Of a stretch of DNA of 5,479 nt, positions 1 through 5,479 are shown in pieces; the first letter of the stretch is position 1, and every line of letters begins with the position of its first letter. Below the pieces are notes generated by a model, which saw only the letters and a list, made by a program, of their open reading frames with translations, had not been told where the DNA came from and did not search any database. The position numbers and the translations under genes are program-made. The DNA comes from an uncultured Bdellovibrio sp. (GTDB lineage: Bacteria > Bdellovibrionota > Bdellovibrionia > Bdellovibrionales > Bdellovibrionaceae), in assembly GCA_946480995.1 (NCBI GenBank), contig CAMLMF010000203.1:1-5479 (forward strand). The letters run 5' to 3'.

Positions 1-2
1 AC

Positions 3-1442
3 TATCTGTTAAGCTTTGAAGGCGGATCGCTGCGCAGTCATATCTTTCATTTTGATGGAAACTACGAGCGACTTAGGACAGATTATTTAAGCGGGAAAAG
101 TACAGGCATATGGGCGTTGGATGTCGTGTTGCCGCACTTTCTTAAACGCGATCAAAACACTCGTGTCGCGCTGATCAGTAGTGTGGGCGGGCAAGAGATT
201 CTGGCAGCCAAGGCGTTTGGCGCTAAAGAAATTGATGTTATTGATATCAACGGTTCAGCGCAAGAGCTGGTTCGAGATTATGCAAAAAGCTATAGTGGGG
301 ATATTTACGCAAGTCCTGTGAGTGTGGTCACTGAAGATGGAAGGTCCTTTCTAAAGCGGTCAGAGAAGGTCTATGACGTCATTCAAATTTATAGCGCTGA
401 AAGTGCTTCTCTGGCTTCCGCGTTAGGTTCTTTTTTTCGACCAAGCTCGCTTTTGACGAAAGAATCTTTGCAAGAATATGTTCATCATTTGCAAGGCGAC
501 GGCATTTTGCAAATAACCATGGTGCATTTTCAAAAAGTGAAAGCAACCTTCCGCGCCGCTTTTGGTGAAAAGGTTTTTGCTGATGAGGCCAAGGTGTTGG
601 TGTTGAAGCCCGTCGGGAGTCAGTTTAATTTAGTGACTTTTTTGTACAAAAAAGATGGATGGGACGCAGCGAAAGTACAGGAGACTCTTAACCTACTAGA
701 GCAAGATCATGAAAAGCGCTGGGTGATTCTTAGTAACCCACTGGACAAAAATATAAGTGAACTTGCCGCACAGGAAATTGAATCTTCGGAAGAACTTTTT
801 TTGAAACCAAGCACAGACAATTGGCCCTTTGTGAGATTAGTGACTCCGCCGCTGGAATCTGTGCCCGTGGCCTCGTTGGCACTCTTTCTGGTTTGTATTC
901 TTCTTTTGCTGATTCCATTCAATACAAAGTCTGTGCCGGTTGCGACAAAGCGCGCGGCTTTTATTATGGGTGTTACGTATTCTGTCGCACAAAGTGTTTT
1001 GATTATCCAGTTACCTAAGCTGGTCGGTTTGCCGAGTCTGGGACTGTGCATGGCAGTAGGCTGGTGTTTGGTTTTAAGTGGTATCGCCGCAGCAATTAAA
1101 AGGCCGCGCATCCCTAGGGGAGTTTTTATTGCTCTCAGTGCGCTGTTGGTTCCGTTGTCATTTGTCTCCCTGAGTGCCACTCTGCTGGGGCTGTCAGGTT
1201 TGGTCTTTATGCAAAGTCTGTCATTTGTTGCCATCATCAAACGCCATCCGGGGCAGTTGAATTATATATTTTGGTACAACGGTTTAGGGTTTAGTTGTGG
1301 GATTGTGATATTTAATCTTATTTTTATTTTGTTGGGTTTCTGGCAGGCTCTTCTTGGATTGTCGTTCCTTTATCTTTTAAGTCATTTGCGCACGGCTGTT
1401 GTGGCTCAGAATGAGAATCTTGCTGTGAGTGTGCAGTATTGA
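3..1442 (+). CDS. Spermidine-synthase-like multi-pass membrane protein (5'-partial)
   Basis: The reading frame is open from the left edge of the window, so the true start lies upstream; a TTG at 117 is only an internal codon. Counting from base 3, about residues 1-280 resemble the spermidine/spermine synthase fold. A glycine-containing nucleotide-binding loop (VALISSVGGQEILAAKAFGA) is followed by the acidic end of strand 2 (DVIDIN), then EDGRSF and YDVIQI, and later TDNWPF, a motif that recurs in this family. About seven hydrophobic segments follow, near residues 288-306, 317-335, 343-365, 374-394, 396-413, 424-445 and 447-461, so the C-terminal third is embedded in the membrane. True aminopropyltransferases have aspartates after the YDVI strand; here the equivalent stretch is IYSAESAS, with Tyr and Glu in their place. 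Polyamine synthesis is therefore doubtful and the substrate is unknown. The gene ends 78 bases before the lipoprotein gene, with no clear terminator between them. Family assignment is fairly sure; function is not. Confidence 0.8.
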   Translation, partial: YLLSFEGGSLRSHIFHFDGNYERLRTDYLSGKSTGIWALDVVLPHFLKRDQNTRVALISSVGGQEILAAKAFGAKEIDVIDINGSAQELVRDYAKSYSGDIYASPVSVVTEDGRSFLKRSEKVYDVIQIYSAESASLASALGSFFRPSSLLTKESLQEYVHHLQGDGILQITMVHFQKVKATFRAAFGEKVFADEAKVLVLKPVGSQFNLVTFLYKKDGWDAAKVQETLNLLEQDHEKRWVILSNPLDKNISELAAQEIESSEELFLKPSTDNWPFVRLVTPPLESVPVASLALFLVCILLLLIPFNTKSVPVATKRAAFIMGVTYSVAQSVLIIQLPKLVGLPSLGLCMAVGWCLVLSGIAAAIKRPRIPRGVFIALSALLVPLSFVSLSATLLGLSGLVFMQSLSFVAIIKRHPGQLNYIFWYNGLGFSCGIVIFNLIFILLGFWQALLGLSFLYLLSHLRTAVVAQNENLAVSVQY

Positions 1443-1520
1443 ACATCAAGTTTTAACTATTAGGGCGATTCGACCGATAAAGAAGGAGTCTTCAGATTTG
1501 TCTTTCTAAGGGGAAAATCT

Positions 1521-2552
1521 ATGAATCGTGCCGTAAATTCTAAGAATTTAATAGTTACATTATTGGCGTCGACTGTTTTGGTTTTATCATTTCAAAACTG
1601 TTCGCCGAATAGTTTTTCTACAGAGGGTGTCGGCTCTGGTTTATCTTTGCAAAGCATGTCTGAATCTGCCGCAGGCGTTGATTTGATCACGCCACGAATT
1701 GTTTTGTCAGATTCTCCGAATGGGCCTGCGAAAGATACTTTTTCGGCGCGCAAGACAATTTACGGAACCGTTTACGGTTTGGGTTCAGATCCTAAAAGTA
1801 TCCAAGTTTGTATCGGAGTCGACAACTATTGCGTCAGTCAGCCCAAAGATATTTGGAACTACAATCGTCGTGTCGAAACAATGCCTACTTGGTCTTACAA
1901 TGCCACCGATAAGACATGGCGCTTTACCATGGATTACTCTGAAGTGGGAGACATGATTCAAAAGGTCTCCATTCATGACTTAAGCACCAAAGACACCACC
2001 GGTGTAGACTTTGCGAAGCTGCACTTAGAGCGCTATTTCCGCGTATTGTCTCCTCCTGAAGACGCCGCAATTTATTTTGGCATATTCACTCGCATGTCGC
2101 TTTTCGGTAGTGGTGGTAAGCCCGGCAATGTCTTTCGCTTCGGTGATTCGCTTCAGGCGAAGTTGACTGGAGTTGGAAAAGACGGAGTCTTGGTCTGTCA
2201 CGACTTTAACAATGCAGGAGCTTGTCAGTCGGATTCAAACTGGATGAGTGCTGAAGTCGCAGGTTTTGCTTACGACCCTTATGATCAAGCATTAAAGGCG
2301 ACTTTAAATTCATACTCTGTTCAGTCAGGTCAGCATAAGTTCTTTGCCAAAAGCACAGTGACCCAAGCAAAGGCCGAAGGCTCATTCAGCGTCGGGGATC
2401 GCAATATTACCTGTGCGATGCGCTCAAGAACTCCTGTCTTTGGTCCTTGTTCGGATCCGGAATCCTCACAAGCTTGTTCTCAAGCCAATATCGGGCAAAC
2501 GGTGCAGGGTACGGGCAGTTGTAAAGTCAGCTATACTTGCTCGTGCGAATAA
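1521..2552 (+). CDS. Predicted secreted lipoprotein, Cys-rich, unknown function
   Basis: This encodes 343 residues that I do not recognise as a named family. The N-terminus has basic residues (MNRAVNSKN), a hydrophobic core (residues 10-24) and a Cys at 27 in LSFQNCS. That fits a lipoprotein signal peptide, but Phe-Gln-Asn before the Cys departs from the usual small residues. The mature protein would be anchored in an envelope membrane. Two modules look related: residues about 79-156 (C97 and C104, then W-rich sequence, then QKVSIHDLS) and about 209-280 (C226 and C235, then a Trp, then QHKFFAKSTV). Each has a short Cys-bounded loop followed by a similar beta-like pattern, so a duplicated Ig-like fold is possible. 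The tail (residues 298-343) holds six more Cys, probably disulfide-bonded. The ATG start is supported by AAGGGG at 1508-1513. The gene is probably monocistronic, as a terminator follows closely. No enzymatic motif was seen; an adhesin or surface role is only a guess. Confidence 0.85.
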   Translation: MNRAVNSKNLIVTLLASTVLVLSFQNCSPNSFSTEGVGSGLSLQSMSESAAGVDLITPRIVLSDSPNGPAKDTFSARKTIYGTVYGLGSDPKSIQVCIGVDNYCVSQPKDIWNYNRRVETMPTWSYNATDKTWRFTMDYSEVGDMIQKVSIHDLSTKDTTGVDFAKLHLERYFRVLSPPEDAAIYFGIFTRMSLFGSGGKPGNVFRFGDSLQAKLTGVGKDGVLVCHDFNNAGACQSDSNWMSAEVAGFAYDPYDQALKATLNSYSVQSGQHKFFAKSTVTQAKAEGSFSVGDRNITCAMRSRTPVFGPCSDPESSQACSQANIGQTVQGTGSCKVSYTCSCE

Positions 2553-2554
2553 GC

Positions 2555-2589
2555 AAAGCTCACCCCGGATTTCTGGGGGTGGAGCTTTT
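2555..2589 (+). terminator. Rho-independent terminator of the lipoprotein gene
   Basis: The hairpin starts three bases after the stop codon. The left arm AAAGCTCACCCC (2555-2566) pairs with the right arm at 2576-2588 (GGGGT, one bulged G, GAGCTTT), giving about 12 base pairs around a 9-base loop. The arm ends in a short run of four T (2586-2589). The GC-rich inner stem and position fit an intrinsic terminator, although the U-tract is short. Confidence 0.72.
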
Positions 2590-2595
2590 ACTAGT

Positions 2596-2658
2596 AAAAC
2601 AATAAAATTGGGATAAAGTATTGGAATAACAATAGTTTATCCCGTTTTTATTGCTTTT
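2596..2658. repeat. Long AT-rich imperfect palindrome (hairpin), possible second or bidirectional terminator
   Basis: The arms at 2600-2617 and 2636-2653 are complementary at 16 of 18 positions, with one of the two exceptions a G-U pair in RNA. The core is GGGATAAA (2610-2617) against TTTATCCC (2636-2643). Within the loop, TATTG (2619-2623) pairs with CAATA (2630-2634), leaving six loop bases. Outside, AAAA (2596-2599) can pair with TTTT (2655-2658) across one bulged C. A T-run on the right and an A-run on the left could make it a terminator in either direction. No gene lies on the - strand here, and a tight terminator already sits just upstream. A dispersed palindromic element or a small RNA is therefore also possible. 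Confidence 0.6.
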
Positions 2659-2698
2659 TGTGTGCTCGCCCTGAGATCGCGCAAACCCTTAAAAAAGC

Positions 2699-2727
2699 TT
2701 GATTTTACCCCCCATCCAGCCTAAAAC
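2699..2727 (+). promoter_or_regulatory. Candidate sigma70-type promoter for rpmI-rplT
   Basis: TTGATT at 2699-2704 and TAAAAC at 2722-2727 are separated by 17 bases. Each matches 4 of 6 consensus positions. Transcription would begin near 2734, leaving a leader of roughly 78 bases before rpmI. Both boxes are weak and no other site supports them, so this is tentative. Spacing and location after two hairpins are the main support. Confidence 0.35.
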
Positions 2728-2744
2728 CATGAGTCCAATACGAC

Positions 2745-2800
2745 TGTCTAAGGCAATGACTAAGAGCTGTCCCCATCGGGAGAGACGCCTTATCGGTGGA
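2745..2800 (+). promoter_or_regulatory. Structured 5' leader of rpmI-rplT, candidate ribosomal-protein autoregulatory RNA
   Basis: TAAGGC (2749-2754) is complementary to GCCTTA (2787-2792). Inside, GTC-CCC (2769-2774) can pair with GGG (2778-2780) and GAC (2784-2786), with an AGA bulge. A competing pairing of GTCT (2746-2749) with AGAC (2783-2786) would exclude the outer stem, so two alternative folds exist just before the rpmI ribosome-binding site. L20 represses its own operon through leader or operator RNA in E. coli and Bacillus. That this leader binds L20 is inference; I do not recognise it as a known L20-leader sequence. Confidence 0.4.
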
Positions 2801-2811
2801 AGGTAACTACT

Positions 2812-3003
2812 ATGAAAATGCGCACACACTCAGGCGCTAAAAAACGTTTGAAAGTTCTTTCAAGCGGCAAAGTTAAGAAAAAAAGCACTCGCATGCGTCA
2901 CTTGAACTCACACATGAGCTCGAAAACGAAAAGACAACTAGGTAAAACATCATACGTTGAAGATGCAAACATGCTTCAAGTTCGTCGTTGTTTGGTATTC
3001 TAG
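2812..3003 (+). CDS. rpmI: 50S ribosomal protein L35
   Basis: The 63-residue, strongly basic product matches bacterial L35 (usually about 64-66 residues). It has the hallmark N-terminus KMRTHSGAKKR, the KVKKKSTRMRHLNSHMSSK core and the C-terminal DANMLQVRRCL stretch. L35 is a small protein of the large ribosomal subunit. The ATG start is supported by GGAAGG (2798-2803) eight to nine bases upstream and by the conserved N-terminus. It opens a two-gene ribosomal unit: rplT begins 50 bases after its stop, and the gap is AT-rich without a terminator. The usual upstream partner infC (initiation factor IF3) is absent; the neighbour is the lipoprotein gene behind a terminator. Identification is secure. 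Confidence 0.96.
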   Translation: MKMRTHSGAKKRLKVLSSGKVKKKSTRMRHLNSHMSSKTKRQLGKTSYVEDANMLQVRRCLVF

Positions 3004-3053
3004 TTTTAATTTTTAAAAATAATCGTCTTTTCAGTAAATATTTGAGGTAGAAA

Positions 3054-3401
3054 ATGGCTCGTGTAAAATCAGGTAAAACAAATCGTGCTCGTCACAAAAA
3101 AGTTCTTAAAAGAGCAAAAGGTTACTACAGCGCAGGTTCTCGCGCGTATATCCATGCAGTAGAAAAAAATGACCGTGGTATGGCGTTCGCTTACCGCGAT
3201 CGTAAAGCTAAAAAACGTAACTTCCGTACATTGTGGAATCAACGTATCAATGCAGCAGCTCGTTTGAACGGGACTACATACTCTCGTTTGATCGGTGGCT
3301 TGATTAAAGCTGGTGTCCAAGTGGATCGTAAAATCTTGGCTGACCTTGCTATCAACGACGCGGCGGCATTTGCATCACTTTGCAAACACGCATTGGCGTA
3401 G
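3054..3401 (+). CDS. rplT: 50S ribosomal protein L20
   Basis: The 115-residue product has the full length and the conserved blocks of L20. These are the basic N-terminal extension ([20 protein letters not shown], then AKGYY), [37 protein letters not shown] and the C-terminal [16 protein letters not shown]20 binds 23S rRNA early in large-subunit assembly and, in well-studied bacteria, represses its own operon. The start follows GAGG at 3044-3047 with six-base spacing. It is probably co-transcribed with rpmI. pheST, a common downstream neighbour in other bacteria, is absent; instead a hairpin and fni follow. Confidence 0.97.
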   Translation: MARVKSGKTNRARHKKVLKRAKGYYSAGSRAYIHAVEKNDRGMAFAYRDRKAKKRNFRTLWNQRINAAARLNGTTYSRLIGGLIKAGVQVDRKILADLAINDAAAFASLCKHALA

Positions 3402-3430
3402 ATCTTACATCGGCTGCGCCGAAGTAAGAT
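3402..3430 (+). terminator. Strong hairpin directly after the rplT stop, no U-tract (weak terminator or RNA-processing site)
   Basis: The arms ATCTTACATCGGC (3402-3414) and GCCGAAGTAAGAT (3418-3430) are complementary at 12 of 13 positions around a three-base loop (TGC). The stem begins one base after the rplT stop codon. It is followed by AAGCTCT rather than a T-run, so classic intrinsic termination is unlikely. It could protect the rplT 3' end, mark an RNase cleavage point, or cause partial termination before fni. The structure is certain; its role is not. Confidence 0.5.
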
Positions 3431-3451
3431 AAGCTCTGGAGTTGGCAAATC

Positions 3452-4525
3452 ATGAAAGAGTCTGAACCATACTCCGACACAGTCGGAGTGCAAATCAGCC
3501 AGTTTGAACAGAGAAAGCGCGACCATATTCGGATCGCGCTGGATCCAAGGTCCCAAGCGGATGGTCAAAATGGATTAGACTCGATCGAATTGATTCATGA
3601 GGCTTTGCCGAATCTGAATTTTAAAGAGGTCGATATTTCGACCTCTTTTGTTTTTAAAGGGGAAGCTCTTCCTCTTTCGTCCCCGATTTTTATATCTTCC
3701 ATGACTGCGGGCCATGAAAACGGCCAAGAAATCAATCAGGCGTTGGCGCGCTTAAGTGATCGTCGCCAAATCCTTATGGGGGTTGGTTCGCAACGTCGTG
3801 AACTGAATGATTCCAATGCCGCCGAAGAATGGGCACGCGTGCGCAAACAAGCGCCGAAAGCTCGCTTGCTCGGAAATATTGGAATTGCTCAGTTGATTAA
3901 GTCACCGCTGGACTCTGTTCGTCGGTTGGTGGATTCAACACAGGCGACGGCCTTGTTTGTCCACTTAAATCCTTTACAAGAGGCTTTACAGCCCGAGGGC
4001 ACAACGGATTTTAAAGATGGGCTGAATGCTATCGAGAATCTGGTGAAAATGTTGCCGGTGCCAGTGATCGTAAAAGAAGTCGGCTGTGGGTTTTCCAAAG
4101 AGACCTTGCAGCGCCTGGACGGCACGGGTGTTTTCGCGGTCGATGTCAGTGGCAAAGGTGGCACACACTGGGGCCGAGTCGAAGGCTATCGTTCGCAAGA
4201 AGAAGATTTGTTGTACAAAGTGGCGCAAACTTTTTCCAACTGGGGCATCAGCACGGTTCAGTCGATGCGCAATGCCCAGGACGCTCGCGTATCTTACGAA
4301 GTTTGGGCTTCGGGAGGCGTACGCGATGGACTTGAAGTTGCCAAGCTCTGTGCTTTAGGGGCGAGTAAAGTCGGTATTGCCAAGCCATTTTTGCAAGCGG
4401 CTCTGGCTGGTGATGAAGCGCTGGAAGCACTTCTGAATAAATTAGAATTAGAACTTAAAATCGCAATGTTCTGTACGGGTTCAAAAACTCTCAAAGACCT
4501 TCCAACAAAGCGGGTGGTACGATGA
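3452..4525 (+). CDS. fni: Type II isopentenyl-diphosphate delta-isomerase (FMN-dependent)
   Basis: The enzyme interconverts isopentenyl and dimethylallyl diphosphate in the cytosol, using reduced FMN. The 357 residues fit the family (about 340-370). Family marks in order are RKRDH (residues 21-25), VDISTSF, SSMTAGH, GVGSQR, LLGNIG, HLNPLQE (H171, N173, Q176, E177; the Gln and Glu match the active-site pair), VIVKEVGCG (K208), VDVSGKGGTHW (230-240) and ASGGVRDG (286-293). Together they form the flavin- and phosphate-binding TIM barrel. The ATG follows GGAG at 3438-3441 with ten-base spacing. A later GTG (codon 13) has no convincing ribosome-binding site, so the N-terminus probably includes about 20 residues before RKRDH. 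The gene follows rplT by 50 bases without an obvious promoter and overlaps the HMG-CoA reductase start by four bases. Two hairpins lie inside its early coding region. Confidence 0.94.
   Translation: MKESEPYSDTVGVQISQFEQRKRDHIRIALDPRSQADGQNGLDSIELIHEALPNLNFKEVDISTSFVFKGEALPLSSPIFISSMTAGHENGQEINQALARLSDRRQILMGVGSQRRELNDSNAAEEWARVRKQAPKARLLGNIGIAQLIKSPLDSVRRLVDSTQATALFVHLNPLQEALQPEGTTDFKDGLNAIENLVKMLPVPVIVKEVGCGFSKETLQRLDGTGVFAVDVSGKGGTHWGRVEGYRSQEEDLLYKVAQTFSNWGISTVQSMRNAQDARVSYEVWASGGVRDGLEVAKLCALGASKVGIAKPFLQAALAGDEALEALLNKLELELKIAMFCTGSKTLKDLPTKRVVR
3471..3489 (+). promoter_or_regulatory. Perfect hairpin in the first codons of fni
   Basis: ACTCCGAC (3471-3478) is perfectly complementary to GTCGGAGT (3482-3489) around a three-base loop (ACA), covering codons 7-13. 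A stable stem about 20 bases after the start codon can slow early elongation or sit at the edge of the initiation region. The paired arms are plain in the sequence; a regulatory effect is inferred. Confidence 0.4.
3623..3655 (+). terminator. Intrinsic-terminator-like hairpin inside fni
   Basis: AAAGAGGTCGA (3623-3633) is perfectly complementary to TCGACCTCTTT (3638-3648), an 11-bp stem with a tetraloop (TATT). The stem end runs into TTTTGTTTTT (3646-3655). This has the full layout of a rho-independent terminator, yet it lies in the sense orientation within codons for the conserved KEVDISTSF motif. Translating ribosomes would normally prevent it from folding, so it could act as a polarity or attenuation site when fni translation is low. 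It could also be a chance result of codon use. Confidence 0.45.
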
Positions 4526-5479
4526 CTAAGCAGCTACAAGATATCTTTAAAGGTTTCTCGAAACTTTCGCGTGAAGAAAGATTGAATGCCCTTCTTGAAG
4601 TGGGCGCATTGCAAAGCTCTGACGTTGAGTACCTTTCTAAAGGTGGTCTTAAAGACACGTCTTTAGGCGAAAAGTTTATTGAAAATGTGATTGGTTATTT
4701 CCAATTGCCACTTGGTGTGGCAACAAACTTCCGTATTGATGGCAAAGACTTTGTGATCCCGATGGCGGTGGAAGAAACTTCGATTGTGGCTGCCGTTTGT
4801 AAGACAGCAAAGTGGATCCGTGAAACGGGCAGCATCACAACAGAGGTTGTGGGTAACGAAATCATCGGACAAATTCAGTGCGCAAAGATCAAAGACTTTG
4901 TGGCTTTTGAAAAGCAAATCCTATCGCAAAAAACTTTCTTAATTGAAATCTCAAATCGTGAAGTGGCTTTCGGGCTGGTTCGTCGCGGTGGTGGAGTGCG
5001 TGATATCCAAGTTCGCCGTGTGCCTCGTGGCGACGGCACGGATATGGCCGTTGTGCATGTTTTGATGGATCCGTGTGATGCCATGGGTGCAAATATCATG
5101 AATCAAGTGTGTGAATACTTGAAAGAGCCGATTGAGCAGTTCACTGGTGAAAAAGTCACGATGTGCATTCTTTCAAACCTTGTCGATTCAAAACTCACTC
5201 GTGCGACCGTTCATATTAAAACTATTGATGCCGACTTGGCTGAAAAAATCGAAGAAGCCTCTTTGTTTGCGCAACAAGATCCGTATCGTGCGGCGACAAA
5301 CAACAAAGGCGTTTTAAACGGCATCGATCCTATTTTGATTGCCACAGGAAATGACTGGCGCGCGGTGGAAGCGGGCATTCATGCTTATGCTTCTCGCGAT
5401 GGTCAATATCGTTCGATCACTCGTTGGTTTCGTGACGGTGAAGGCGGTCTTAAGGGAGTCTTTGAAGCACCTCTGATTG
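4522..5479 (+). CDS. mvaA: Hydroxymethylglutaryl-CoA reductase, class II type (3'-partial)
   Basis: The gene begins at an ATG overlapping the fni stop (ATGA), with only a weak GGGTGG upstream, which suggests coupled translation. The window holds 319 complete codons of roughly 430 expected. Class II marks are GFSKLSREERLNALLE (residues 11-26), ENVIGYFQLPLGVATNF (54-70), PMAVEETSIVAA (80-91, with the catalytic-type Glu), DPCDAMGAN (183-191, dinucleotide-binding), NNKGVLNGIDP (260-270, catalytic-type Lys 262) and ATGNDWRAVEAGIHAYA (274-290, catalytic-type Asp 278). The C-terminal part with the catalytic His lies past the window. The enzyme reduces HMG-CoA to mevalonate. Many class II enzymes were first named degradative, but pairing with fni points to biosynthesis of isoprenoids. 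Cofactor choice (NADH or NADPH) cannot be read reliably here. The symbol mvaA is the usual one for this class. Confidence 0.93.
   Translation, partial: MTKQLQDIFKGFSKLSREERLNALLEVGALQSSDVEYLSKGGLKDTSLGEKFIENVIGYFQLPLGVATNFRIDGKDFVIPMAVEETSIVAAVCKTAKWIRETGSITTEVVGNEIIGQIQCAKIKDFVAFEKQILSQKTFLIEISNREVAFGLVRRGGGVRDIQVRRVPRGDGTDMAVVHVLMDPCDAMGANIMNQVCEYLKEPIEQFTGEKVTMCILSNLVDSKLTRATVHIKTIDADLAEKIEEASLFAQQDPYRAATNNKGVLNGIDPILIATGNDWRAVEAGIHAYASRDGQYRSITRWFRDGEGGLKGVFEAPLI

Noticed and set aside
117..119. TTG at 117 as the true start of the membrane protein gene.
   Set aside because: The frame stays open to the window edge with family-like sequence upstream, and no ribosome-binding site precedes it.
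707..1240. A 177-residue open frame on the - strand opposite the membrane protein gene.
   Set aside because: It lies wholly opposite a convincing coding frame, has no recognisable motif and no credible context, so it looks like a shadow frame.
1439..1463. TTGAAC and TATTAG as a promoter for the lipoprotein gene.
   Set aside because: The spacing is only 13 bases, too short for a normal sigma70 promoter, and I found no better pair in the 78-base gap.
1483..1509. AAGGAG followed nine bases later by a four-codon frame (TTG TCT TTC TAA) ending at the lipoprotein ribosome-binding site; possible leader minigene.
   Set aside because: It needs a TTG start and is too short to judge. AAGGGG at 1508-1513 already explains initiation of the lipoprotein gene.
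3239..3568. A 109-residue - strand open frame spanning the rplT end and fni start.
   Set aside because: It is antisense to two securely identified genes and includes their junction hairpins; there is no family resemblance.
4530..4550. Short inverted repeat (GGTTTC / GAAACT) near the start of the HMG-CoA reductase gene.
   Set aside because: The stem is short, with a two-base loop and a bulge, so it is unlikely to be a functional hairpin.

Overview
The window reads as a chromosomal stretch from a Bdellovibrio-like predatory bacterium (Bdellovibrionota). This is an inference from three things: a Cys-rich lipoprotein whose signal peptide ends in the relaxed 'FQNC' box that I associate with this group, a mevalonate-pathway gene pair in an otherwise Gram-negative-looking gene set, and moderate GC content. 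All six genes lie on the + strand, and I saw no tRNA, rRNA, CRISPR array or insertion sequence.

Layout. Bases 3-1442 hold the 3' part of a membrane protein with a spermidine-synthase-like domain followed by about seven membrane segments; its start lies before the window. Bases 1521-2552 encode a predicted secreted lipoprotein of unknown function with two similar internal modules and a Cys-rich tail. It is followed by an intrinsic terminator and then by a separate, very long AT-rich hairpin (2596-2658). A candidate promoter and a structured leader precede rpmI (L35, 2812-3003) and rplT (L20, 3054-3401). Fifty bases after rplT begins fni (type II isopentenyl-diphosphate isomerase, 3452-4525). 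Its stop overlaps the start of a class II HMG-CoA reductase gene (4522 to the window end, C-terminus missing).

How the genes work together. L35 and L20 are large-subunit ribosomal proteins. They usually sit in infC-rpmI-rplT, but infC is not upstream here. Fni and HMG-CoA reductase act in the mevalonate route to isoprenoids: the reductase makes mevalonate from HMG-CoA, and Fni interconverts IPP and DMAPP at the end. The ATGA overlap suggests translational coupling, and the remaining mevalonate genes may lie downstream.

Most unusual is the RNA-level structure around the rplT/fni boundary. There is a 13-base-arm hairpin without a U-tract right after the rplT stop, a perfect 8-bp hairpin within the first codons of fni, and a perfect 11-bp hairpin followed by a T-rich tract inside the fni coding region. 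The last looks like an intrinsic terminator. Together they suggest, but do not prove, that expression of the isoprenoid genes is separated from that of the ribosomal protein genes by attenuation or RNA processing.
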